From: Methylobacterium sp. GXS13
GTDB lineage: Bacteria; Pseudomonadota; Alphaproteobacteria; Rhizobiales; Beijerinckiaceae
Assembly (NCBI RefSeq): GCF_001455965.1
Contig: NZ_LKKO01000059.1
Coordinates: 1 to 33,792, forward strand
Direction: 5' to 3'
DNA: 33,792 nucleotides
Shown: positions 27,401 through 33,516 of the stretch, piece by piece
Layout of the letters: each line of letters starts with the position of its first letter
Numbering within the stretch: position 1 is the first letter of the stretch
The notes under the pieces: generated by a model
Database searches by the model: none
Told to the model about the DNA's origin: nothing
The model's input: only the letters and a program-made list of their open reading frames with translations
Program-made: the position numbers and the translations under genes

Positions 27401-27881
27401 CGGCGGGCGCACGACCCGGGTGCACGGGCCGTTCTGCTCGGACAGCGAGGTCGAGAGCGTGGTCGCCCACCTCAAGCGCCAGGGCCGGCCGAGCTACCTC
27501 GACGCCGTCACCACCGACGACACCCCCGAGGAGCCGGCCAAGGAGGGCAAGTCCGGTCGCGGCGCCAAGGCCGAGAAGGTCGAGCGCTCCGAGGACTCCG
27601 ACGAGGAGGCCCCGGTCTTCGACATCGGCGCCTTTGCGGCGGCGACCGGGGGCGAGTCGGACGACCTGTACAAGCAGGCGATCGAGGTGGTGCTGCGCGA
27701 CCAGAAGGCCTCGACCAGCTACATCCAGCGCCGGCTGCAGATCGGCTACAACCGCGCCGCCTCGATCATGGAGCGGATGGAGATCGAGGGCATCGTCGGC
27801 CCGGCCAACCATGCCGGCAAGCGCGACATCCTGGTCGCCGGCGCGCCGCACGCCTCGAGCGGGATGTACGACGACGAGTGA
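24411..27881 (+). CDS. ftsK: FtsK/SpoIIIE-type DNA translocase without membrane domain
   Basis: The product is 1156 residues. The first ~600 residues are a low-complexity A/P/E-rich linker, including an Arg/Glu/Ala coiled coil (about 165-230) and a Trp-rich DW-repeat patch (about 309-344). The motor follows: beta-subdomain NLQQTVQDFGVRGDILAV, Walker A TTGSGKSVA (near 773), PKMLELSVYDGIPHL, Walker B IVIVVDEMADLMM (near 905) and ATQRPSVDVITG. The C-terminal winged-helix gamma domain (DDLYKQAIEVVLRDQKASTSYIQRRLQIGYNRAA...) would read KOPS-like sites. No hydrophobic membrane segments appear at the N-terminus. Such proteins pump chromosomal DNA at the septum towards dif. The lolA gene is next. Confidence 0.9.
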   Translation: MRASGRPPYSHRDPARPVRGGDRSGLSLGALAHRLMALRASLTRRLSGTPAGLPARPGYGIPGRRTEPSWLTAPAAMVGRDGVERGPRASASAPPEHVWPAQVFDDRASLDVMDEPRFESRIDRSASTPGVLVRQPRRPASIAPEDSMPTAPMQAAAAPAARWTRTPDSVLQERRQRALEAERVALERARAEAQAAAQAVETERAAREQEAREQEARERAEQARLEAAAAMPEAAQTEIAEDGAVVPLWRQPFVAPPGVRYFRTPDRRPVRPSVELSASTAAIAAVAVSEPEPAGAEASAEAPAEAPARDWSDLPDWSEVQPWFDGSDWNAGDWSSVEAWAALGSQPAHVGLEAALAAAPVIAAAEAVADLPAVEPAAEQTHGGMNAQPPRPVYVLDRLVRFDQPPRPADGQDNGQQAELQAEESAAIRDAFLPAKPALALVFGPGSAETESSVPATSVTEAPRRAPALCAMAARAAIRAAGQPSMPAPVLPAAPELMVEAMSALQPLADAAIPMGADPVRSVPEADRVVIPMTPRTVLLRGKLAPQPEPAPAEPEPVQDAPAFAEPALEAAPAPEPVETPAAQPVEVPAAPVLPMVAPRAHLIPAGRHLEIASVENADYELPSLGLLALPDENGTEEVDADVLEQNALNLQQTVQDFGVRGDILAVRPGPVVTLYELEPAPGTKSSRVIGLSDDIARSMSAVSARVAVVPGRNVIGIELPNETRETVYLRELLSVPDFYESKHKLALCLGKNIGGEPIIADLARMPHLLVAGTTGSGKSVAINTMILSLLYRLKPEECRLIMVDPKMLELSVYDGIPHLLSPVVTDPKKAVIALKWAVREMEERYKKMAKIAVRNIDGYNGRMKEARERGEVITRTVQTGFNRETGEAVFEQEAMDLSALPYIVIVVDEMADLMMVAGKDIEGAIQRLAQMARAAGIHLIMATQRPSVDVITGTIKANFPTRISFQVTSKIDSRTILGEMGAEQLLGQGDMLFMAGGGRTTRVHGPFCSDSEVESVVAHLKRQGRPSYLDAVTTDDTPEEPAKEGKSGRGAKAEKVERSEDSDEEAPVFDIGAFAAATGGESDDLYKQAIEVVLRDQKASTSYIQRRLQIGYNRAASIMERMEIEGIVGPANHAGKRDILVAGAPHASSGMYDDE

Positions 27882-28029
27882 GGCCGAGACCCGGCCGCGA
27901 TCCGATGGGGCGCGGCCCGCACGTCGCATCTTCGCCACAGGGCGGGGCTCTAAAGCGCTCGACGCTGACAGCCCCGTCCATTCCCGTTTCTGCCGGAGCG
28001 CCCGCCCGGGCGTCCAGGAGGTTCTGCCG

Positions 28030-28947
28030 ATGATCGGCCGCCGCACCCGCACCGCCGGCTCCCTGATCGCTGCCGGGCTGTGGCTCGCCCCCGCCGCCCC
28101 GGCGCAGGCGCAGGTCGGCGCGTTCATCGACAGCCTGTTCGGCCGCAAGGACGAGCCGGCGCCGGAGCCGGAGGCCGCCCCGGCGCCCCCTGCGCCCGCG
28201 CCCAAGAAGCCGGCGGCCAAGCCCGCCGCCAAGGATTCGGCCGCCAAGGACGCGCCGAAGACCGGCAGCCTCAAGTCCGGTGCCAAGAATTCCGACAAGG
28301 CCGATCACAAGGCCACCGAGCCCAAGGTCGCCGCTGTGGGCTCGCCCTCGGCGGTCGCCCCGTCCGAGCCCGCGGACGCCGCGACGCTGCTGGCCCAGGC
28401 CAACGCCTATTTCAACGCCATGAACACCCTGACGGGCAATTTCATGCAGATCGGCGCGGACGGCCGCCGGATCGGCGGCAAGCTGACGCTCGCCAAGCCC
28501 GGCCGCCTGCGCTTCGACTACGACCAGCCCTCGCCGCTGGAGGTGGTGGCCGACGGCACCTCCGTGGCGGTGCGCGACCGCAAGCTCGCCACCCAGGACC
28601 TCTACTTCATCGCCCAGACGCCGCTGAAATTCCTGCTGCGCGAGAAGATCGACCTCGCCCGCGACCTCACCGTCACCGACGTGTCCAACGATCCGGGCGG
28701 CGTGCGCATCAGCCTGGAGGACCGGGCGACGCTCGGCGGCACCTCGAAGATCCAGCTGTTCTTCGATGCCGAGATGAAGACCCTGTCGCAGTGGCGGATC
28801 ACCGACCCGCAGGGCTACATCACCACGGTGCAGCTCTCGAACCTGCAGCGGCCCAAGACCGTCGACGGCAGCCTGTTCTTCATCAATTACGGGCGCGCCG
28901 AGGACAAGGCGATGCAGCAGCAGATCCAGCAATCGCAGCCCAACTGA
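28030..28947 (+). CDS. lolA: Outer-membrane lipoprotein carrier protein LolA, with extended linker
   Basis: The ATG at 28030 (AGGAGG at 28016-28021) gives 305 residues. A signal peptide (to about residue 28, AQAQ) is followed by a K/A/P-rich disordered region (about 35-115) that LolA of Escherichia coli lacks. The LolA half-barrel starts at AATLLAQANAYFNAMNTLTGNFMQ and continues through GGKLTLAKPGRLRFDYDQPSPLEVVADG, DLYFIAQTPLKFLL and LQRPKTVDGSLFFINYG. It ferries lipoproteins across the periplasm from LolCDE. The ftsK-lolA-xth order recurs in Rhizobiales. Confidence 0.88.
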   Translation: MIGRRTRTAGSLIAAGLWLAPAAPAQAQVGAFIDSLFGRKDEPAPEPEAAPAPPAPAPKKPAAKPAAKDSAAKDAPKTGSLKSGAKNSDKADHKATEPKVAAVGSPSAVAPSEPADAATLLAQANAYFNAMNTLTGNFMQIGADGRRIGGKLTLAKPGRLRFDYDQPSPLEVVADGTSVAVRDRKLATQDLYFIAQTPLKFLLREKIDLARDLTVTDVSNDPGGVRISLEDRATLGGTSKIQLFFDAEMKTLSQWRITDPQGYITTVQLSNLQRPKTVDGSLFFINYGRAEDKAMQQQIQQSQPN

Positions 28948-29017
28948 GCGATCAGCGGGGGCATCCGCTCGCCGGACGCTGCGAGGTCCACGGAAGGCCC
29001 CCGCAAGGCGCGACGCG

Positions 29018-29134
29018 CCCTCCTCCCCCTTGCGGGGAGGAGTTGGAGGTGGGGGTGGTGCAGAAGGCACCGTTAGGCTCGATCCTGCACCACCCCCACC
29101 CCTGACCCCTCCCCGCAGGGGGGAGGGGAAAAGC
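29018..29134. repeat. MITE-like palindromic repeat, core copy 3
   Basis: CCTCCTCCCCCTTGCGGGGAGG...GGTGCAGAAGGCACCGTTAGG...CCTCCCCGCAGGGGGGAGGGG duplicates the core of the 5.2-5.7 kb repeats, including the small loop hairpin, but lacks their outer TTCACACAATGG ends. It lies between lolA and xth and ends just before a GTG that is in frame with xth. Confidence 0.75.
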
Positions 29135-29194
29135 GTGGCGCTTGTCGCCGCGCCCGCTCTGTCAATCCGTCCGCCCCAACCCGAGACCCCGCCC

Positions 29195-30004
29195 GTGCGC
29201 CTGTCCGTCACCACCTGGAACATCAACTCGGTGCGGCTGCGCATCGACCTGGTCCTGCGCGTCCTGGCCGAGCACAAGCCGGACGTGCTCTGCCTCCAGG
29301 AGACCAAGTGCCCGGACGACGCCTTCCCGCTCAAAGCCCTGCGCGGCTCCGGCTACGAGCACGTCATGTTCGCCGGCCAGAAGGGCTATAACGGCGTCGC
29401 GATCCTGTCGCGCTTCCCCCTGCACACCCGCGGCGTGATGGGCTTCTGCGAGAAGCAGGACGCCCGGCATATCTCGGCGGTGCTCGGGCCCGAGGCCGGG
29501 GCGGCGTCGGGAATCGCGCTGCACGATTTCTACGTCCCGGCCGGCGGCGACGTGCCCGACCGCGACCTCAATCCGAAATTCGCCCACAAGCTCGATTTTT
29601 TGGCCGAGCTGCGTGCCTGGGGCGGCAAGCGCGCCGCCGGCCCGGCGATCCTGGTGGGGGACCTCAACGTCGCGCCGCTGGAGCACGATGTCTGGTCGCA
29701 TAAGCAGCTCCTCGACGTGGTGAGCCACACGCCCATCGAGACCGAGGCCCTGGAAACCCTGCGCGGGGAGGCCGGCTGGATCGACACGGCCCGCCACCTC
29801 GTCCCGGAGCCGGAGAAGATCTACACCTGGTGGAGCTACCGCTCCCCGGACTGGTCGGCGGCCAACAAGGGCCGGCGCCTGGACCATGCCTGGGTCTCGC
29901 CGGATCTCGCCGGCACGGTCCGCTCGGTCGAGGTCCTGCGCGACGCCCGCGGCTGGGAGCGGCCCTCCGACCACGCCCCTGTGACGTTGACGCTCGAGCT
30001 GTGA
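29195..30004 (+). CDS. xth: Exodeoxyribonuclease III (AP endonuclease)
   Basis: The GTG at 29195 gives 269 residues, the usual length of Xth (268 in Escherichia coli). The endonuclease/exonuclease/phosphatase fold is clear: VTTWNINSVRLR, Glu36 in CLQETKCPDDAFP, HDFYVPAGGD, VGDLNVAP, and the C-terminal WSYRSPDWSAANKGRRLDHAWVS and PSDHAPV catalytic His. It incises abasic sites and trims 3' ends in base-excision repair. An upstream in-frame GTG (29135) would add 20 residues encoded at the edge of the repeat, and I consider it less likely. Confidence 0.9.
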   Translation: MRLSVTTWNINSVRLRIDLVLRVLAEHKPDVLCLQETKCPDDAFPLKALRGSGYEHVMFAGQKGYNGVAILSRFPLHTRGVMGFCEKQDARHISAVLGPEAGAASGIALHDFYVPAGGDVPDRDLNPKFAHKLDFLAELRAWGGKRAAGPAILVGDLNVAPLEHDVWSHKQLLDVVSHTPIETEALETLRGEAGWIDTARHLVPEPEKIYTWWSYRSPDWSAANKGRRLDHAWVSPDLAGTVRSVEVLRDARGWERPSDHAPVTLTLEL

Positions 30005-30015
30005 TTCGGTCGCAC

Positions 30016-30040
30016 GGAACTGCCGTGACCACGGCGCATT
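30016..30040 (+). promoter_or_regulatory. Candidate EcfG-type promoter (GGAAC-N18-TT)
   Basis: GGAAC at 30016-30020 and CATT ending at 30040 are separated by the same spacing as the other candidates. It would start transcripts near 30050, upstream of a small ORF (30075) and the SDR gene (30309), whose relatives are often stress-induced. Confidence 0.4.
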
Positions 30041-30074
30041 GGCGGTTCACGAACCCGCGATGTGAGCCCGCCCC

Positions 30075-30173
30075 ATGCGCAAGATCCTGATTGCCCTTCT
30101 TCTGCCGAAGGTCGTCTCTTTCCTGCACCGCCGCTACGGCAGCCCGCACGCCGCCCGCGACCGGGCATTCTGA
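30075..30173 (+). CDS. Possible 32-residue cationic membrane peptide
   Basis: The frame from the ATG at 30075 reads MRKILIALLLPKVVSFLHRRYG, then a polar tail ending RDRAF and TGA. One hydrophobic helix flanked by basic residues would sit in the inner membrane. It lies 35 bp after a candidate stress promoter. No strong ribosome site precedes it and I know no family, so it remains tentative. Confidence 0.3.
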   Translation: MRKILIALLLPKVVSFLHRRYGSPHAARDRAF

Positions 30174-30308
30174 AGTCCCGCTCCACCGACCTTCGAGTCC
30201 AGGCGAGCCGATCTCCATTCCCGTCCCGCTCGGGCCGAGGATGAAGACGGCGCGTCCACGCGCGTGCTGACCGGCGCGGCGTGCCCCGCCTCTCAGAAAG
30301 CCGCCTCG

Positions 30309-31187
30309 ATGACCGACGATCCCCGCGAGGCCGGACCCCGGCCGCCGTTTCCCGGCGACCAGCAGCAGGAGCGGCCGGGCCTCACCTCGAAGATGACGCC
30401 GCGGCCCGACCACGGCGAAGAGAGCTACGTCGGCAAGGGCCTGCTCGCCGGTCAGGCGGCCCTGATCACGGGCGGCGATTCCGGCATCGGCCGGGCCGTG
30501 GCGATCGCCTATGCCCGCGAGGGGGCCGATGTGGCGATCTCCTATCTCGAGGTCGAGCAGGAGGATGCCGAGGACACCAAGGCCTGGGTGGAAAAAGCCG
30601 GCCGCCGCTGCCTGCTCCTGCCGGGCGATATCCGCGACGAGGTCCAGTGCCGGACGCTCGTGGACCGCACCATGGCCGCGTTCGGGCGGCTCGATATCCT
30701 GGTCAACAACGCCGCCGCCCAGGTGGTCAACGAGGGTCTCGAGGACCTGACGGCCACCGATATCGAGGGCTCGTTCCGGGCCAACGTCTTCGCGATGTAC
30801 TACCTCGCCCAGGCCGCCGTGCCGCACATGAAGCCGGGCGGCGCGATCGTGAACTCGACCAGCGTGCAGGCCAAGGTCGCGGGCCCGAACATGCTGATCT
30901 ACGCCGCCACCAAGGGCGCCATCGCCAGCCTCACCATCGGGCTGTCGAACCTGCTCGCCCCCAAGGGCATCCGGGTGAATTGCGTGGCGCCCGGCCCGGT
31001 CTGGACCCCGATCCAGCCGATCGTGAAGAGCCCCGAGGAGCTGGAAGAGCTCGGCGCCCAGACCCCGCCGGGCCGCGCCGGCCAGCCCGCCGAGCTGGCC
31101 CCGGCCTACGTGCTCCTCGCCTCCCGCGAGGGCAGCTTCATGTCGGGCGCCCTGGTGCCGGTCACCGGCGGCATGCCGATGCTGTGA
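30309..31187 (+). CDS. SDR oxidoreductase, YghA-like
   Basis: The ATG at 30309 gives 292 residues. An N-terminal extension of ~45 residues (PPFPGDQQQERPGLTSKMTPRPDHGEESYVG) is characteristic of the YghA/YdaD group. The Rossmann motif TGGDSGIG (54-61), NNAA (133-136), Ser185, Tyr198 and Lys202 follow. The end FMSGALVPVTGGMPM is typical of SDRs. Members of this group are general-stress proteins that reduce aldehydes or sugars with NADPH; the exact substrate is unknown. The candidate EcfG site at 30016 fits that theme, though the leader would be long. Confidence 0.86.
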   Translation: MTDDPREAGPRPPFPGDQQQERPGLTSKMTPRPDHGEESYVGKGLLAGQAALITGGDSGIGRAVAIAYAREGADVAISYLEVEQEDAEDTKAWVEKAGRRCLLLPGDIRDEVQCRTLVDRTMAAFGRLDILVNNAAAQVVNEGLEDLTATDIEGSFRANVFAMYYLAQAAVPHMKPGGAIVNSTSVQAKVAGPNMLIYAATKGAIASLTIGLSNLLAPKGIRVNCVAPGPVWTPIQPIVKSPEELEELGAQTPPGRAGQPAELAPAYVLLASREGSFMSGALVPVTGGMPML

Positions 31188-31197
31188 GGCGCCCGCC

Positions 31198-31689
31198 TCA
31201 CTCTACGTAGACCCCCGCGCCCACCAGCGCGGGGGTGCCGTCGACACTGGTCCCGCAGACGTAGCTCCACTTCACCTCCGGCGTGCTGCGCCGGGGCCGC
31301 GGGAACATATAATCGACCCAGCCGGAGCCGGACTCCCGCACGACGCCGATGAAGTCCTTGTGGAACTGCTTGCCGGCCGCATCGTGCTCCTGGAGCAGGT
31401 CCCGGCCCTCGCGGTTCGGATGAGCGGCGTTGAACAGCACGATCCCCTGCATGTCGACGATGAACAGGTAGACGTCGCCGTAGCGCCAGGGGCTGTTCTT
31501 GCGCCGGAACTCCGGAAACGCCGTCCGGCCCTTGCTCTCGATCGTCTCGGCGGCCGCGTTGACCAGGGTCTCGATCTCGACCGCCTGATGGACCGGGACG
31601 CGCTCGTCCCGGCCGATGACGGGCCGCGTCGGCAGGAAAACGATCAGGGCCAGGATCGGAAGGCAGAAAAACAGCAATCGCTTGGGCAT
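31198..31689 (-). CDS. Stand-alone periplasmic Cache-domain sensor-like protein
   Basis: The product is 163 residues. The first ~20 are a signal peptide or anchor (KRLLFFCLPILALIVFLP). The remainder is a single Cache (sCache_2-like) domain: a long helix QAVEIETLVNAAAETIESKG, then YGDVYLFIVDMQGIVLFNAAHPNREGRDLL and GSGWVDYMFPRPRRSTPEVKWSYV. Cache domains usually sense small ligands for chemoreceptors or kinases, but no signalling domain follows here, so it may be a soluble ligand-binding partner. It is convergent with the SDR gene, 10 bp apart. Confidence 0.8.
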   Translation of the reverse strand: MPKRLLFFCLPILALIVFLPTRPVIGRDERVPVHQAVEIETLVNAAAETIESKGRTAFPEFRRKNSPWRYGDVYLFIVDMQGIVLFNAAHPNREGRDLLQEHDAAGKQFHKDFIGVVRESGSGWVDYMFPRPRRSTPEVKWSYVCGTSVDGTPALVGAGVYVE

Positions 31690-31741
31690 GGTCGCGCGCC
31701 TGACGGTCCATCCCGATCCAACCGGCCGGATCCCCGGAGCC

Positions 31742-32044
31742 TCAACCGGTCCGGCGCCGGAAGAACCCGGTCTCGATCGCCCGTTTCGGAACGGGCCACC
31801 AGCGGAACCGCGGCGGGCCCGCCGGGATGGCCGCCGGCTGCGCGGCGTATTCGACCGCCTCCGCGGTATGATGGGTCTCGATGATGCGCTTCAGCCGCTT
31901 CATCGCGGCGATATACATGCAGGCCCGCAAGCGCCGGGCCTCGCTGGATTGGGCCTCTTCGAGCTCTTTCAGAAGCGCTTCCGCCTGTCGGATGTGGTTT
32001 TCGGCCTCGGTGATGCAATCGACGATCGCATAAAGATCTGACAT
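31742..32044 (-). CDS. Small helical (coiled-coil) protein, unknown
   Basis: The 100-residue product starts MSDLYAIVDCITEAENHIRQAEALLKELEEAQSSEARRLRACMYIAAMKRLKRIIETHH. It is two heptad-patterned helices, then a Pro/Ala segment and a basic Trp-containing tail (FRWWPVPKRAIETGFFRRR). GGGAG about 8 bases before the ATG supports the start. No family is recognised. It is probably co-transcribed with the downstream Cache gene (52-bp gap). Confidence 0.65.
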   Translation of the reverse strand: MSDLYAIVDCITEAENHIRQAEALLKELEEAQSSEARRLRACMYIAAMKRLKRIIETHHTAEAVEYAAQPAAIPAGPPRFRWWPVPKRAIETGFFRRRTG

Positions 32045-32351
32045 CTTCCGGCTCCCGGATCCGATGAAACTATCGACGCTGGCACGCTCCGATCATGGGC
32101 ATAGGCTGGCCGCACCTGTCGGATGCAAGCAACCCATGCCGAAGATTTGTTTCCGAGATCAAAGACTTGTGCCAGCGCCGGTTTATTTCCCCTTTTTGTC
32201 AGTATCTTGATCGCACGGCGGAGCTGCTGATCAATGTTCGGGCGAGCCGGATCTTTTGACTGTCGGAGCGAAATGCCCAACAGGGCGGATATACAGTGTC
32301 GAAGGCAATAGATCCATATCGGTTGCTCGGGTCAACCGAAAAATATCAATA
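32045..32351. other. AT-richer non-coding stretch
   Basis: This is the left part of a gap of about 900 bp without an intact gene (32045-32948). It includes T-rich runs (TTTATTTCCCCTTTTTGTC) and is clearly less GC-rich than the rest, so it may be promoter sequence of the minus-strand gene at 32044 or foreign debris. No convincing ORF is visible. Confidence 0.35.
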
Positions 32352-32629
32352 TTCGAAAAGACCGGCTGGTCGGTTGCGGACGCCCCGATCCCGGCCTCTC
32401 TGCCGAACCGGCGCCTGCGCTCCTGCACGGCGCAGATCACGCCGCTGCAGCTCGTCGCCTTCACCTCCGGCATGCCCGAGCTGCCGGGCTGATGATCGGC
32501 GGGACCGACGGCTTCAACAGCGTGCTGGTCATCAACCCGGGCAAGGACCTCGTGGTCTTCGTCGCGGCCAGCAAGCCGCGCATCCCCATCGAGGGAATCG
32601 GCGTGGCGCTGTCGTGGCATCGGCCGTGA
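32352..32629 (+). pseudogene. Remnant of a serine beta-lactamase-family hydrolase
   Basis: Two short frames carry family motifs. The first ends ITPLQLVAFTSGMPELPG then TGA (32490-32492), matching the 'ITLRQLLTHTSGLP' segment before the active-site cleft. The second begins at an ATG overlapping that stop and reads MIGGTDGFNSVLVINPGKDLVVFVAASKP to a TGA at 32627-32629, matching the C-terminal strands. The ~150 or more residues between them in a normal protein are absent, as is the SxxK region, so this is an internally deleted relic. Confidence 0.55.
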
Positions 32630-32703
32630 GGGCGGGGGCGCGGGACCGGCCACGGGCGGCACGCCGATGCCGTGAGCGCCGCAGATCGAGCCCCGTCGGT
32701 CAC

Positions 32704-32795
32704 CGTCATTGCGAGCGCAGCGAAGCAACCCAGTGCGGCGCGCGATCTCCGGACGTGGCGTTTCCCTGGGTTGCTTCGCTGCGCTCGCAATGACG
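32704..32795. repeat. REP-like palindrome, copy B
   Basis: CGTCATTGCGAGCGCAGCGAAGCAACCC pairs almost perfectly with GGGTTGCTTCGCTGCGCTCGCAATGACG, with a ~36-base loop. It is the cleaner sibling of the copy at 24154-24247. It follows the hydrolase remnant in an otherwise gene-free stretch. Confidence 0.85.
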
Positions 32796-32948
32796 ACAGG
32801 GGCTGCATCAATCGCAGCGAGGCTGACTCGGCTGACGGTGCCAACACCAATCAGGATGAAAGCTACTTCGCCCGACTACGTTGTATGGCGAGCGGCCAGC
32901 ACCGCTTCGTAATCACCCGCGACCTACACCCCCCTCAACGTTGGCGCC

Positions 32949-33359
32949 TTACCAGCGCCAATCACCGTCTAGTGTCCAGCGAGGCTTCGGCTCGGTTTGG
33001 TAGAGCCGCCATCGAACGTCGAAGCCTCCATTCGCTTCACACGTCGTATCGCGTTTCCAGAGAACGCCGCTGCGCTTCTCTTCCCGAATTTGACCCATCG
33101 TGCCTTCGTTCGCGAAGGATGGAAGCTCCAAAAAGCTGTCCGGGTTCGCTAAGGCGGCGCGATCAACAATAAGCTCGCGATCAGTCTGCCCACGGACGGC
33201 GCACGGGATACTCGCATAAGTATGCCGCTCGGTATCAAGGATCAGCTTGGCATTATCGGGCGGCAGAGTGGCAAGCTCGCCCGCAATTAGGCTGTAAATC
33301 ACGAAACAGGTCGCAACTCCGAAAACCAACGCTAAAATGGAGCCGAGCTTGCGCAGCAC
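32949..33359 (-). CDS. Membrane-anchored or exported protein of unknown function
   Basis: The GTG at 33359 with AAGGAGG about ten bases upstream gives 136 residues. The N-terminus (KLGSILALVFGVATCFVIYSLIAGELA) is one membrane segment or an uncleaved signal. The rest is hydrophilic, contains two Cys (CAVRG, TCEANGG) that could pair in the periplasm, and ends KPRWTLDGDWRW. I know no family. GC is lower than in flanking core genes, which together with the neighbouring relic suggests an acquired segment. Confidence 0.68.
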   Translation of the reverse strand: MLRKLGSILALVFGVATCFVIYSLIAGELATLPPDNAKLILDTERHTYASIPCAVRGQTDRELIVDRAALANPDSFLELPSFANEGTMGQIREEKRSGVLWKRDTTCEANGGFDVRWRLYQTEPKPRWTLDGDWRW

Positions 33360-33464
33360 GACACCAGTCCTCCTTGGCTGCTGAATGCTTGTGGCTTTTG
33401 CGCCCGAGCACCGTGAGGATCAGCCCATGGGATCGGTTCGCCGCGGGTTCTAATCTTGAAATCC

Positions 33465-33496
33465 AAAAAAAAAACCCGCCGCACGAGACGGCGGGT
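33465..33496 (-). terminator. Intrinsic terminator, minus strand
   Basis: On the minus strand ACCCGCCG-TCTCGTG-CGGCGGGT forms an 8-bp GC-rich stem followed at once by a run of about ten T. It lies 20 bases after the stop of the gene at 33517 and ends that transcript. Confidence 0.92.
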
Positions 33497-33516
33497 CTGA
33501 AAAATCCCGAGAAACC

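Noticed and set aside
26484..28298. 604-residue minus-strand frame opposite ftsK/lolA
   Set aside because: Spans two genes in antisense, His/Arg/Asp-rich and without motifs.
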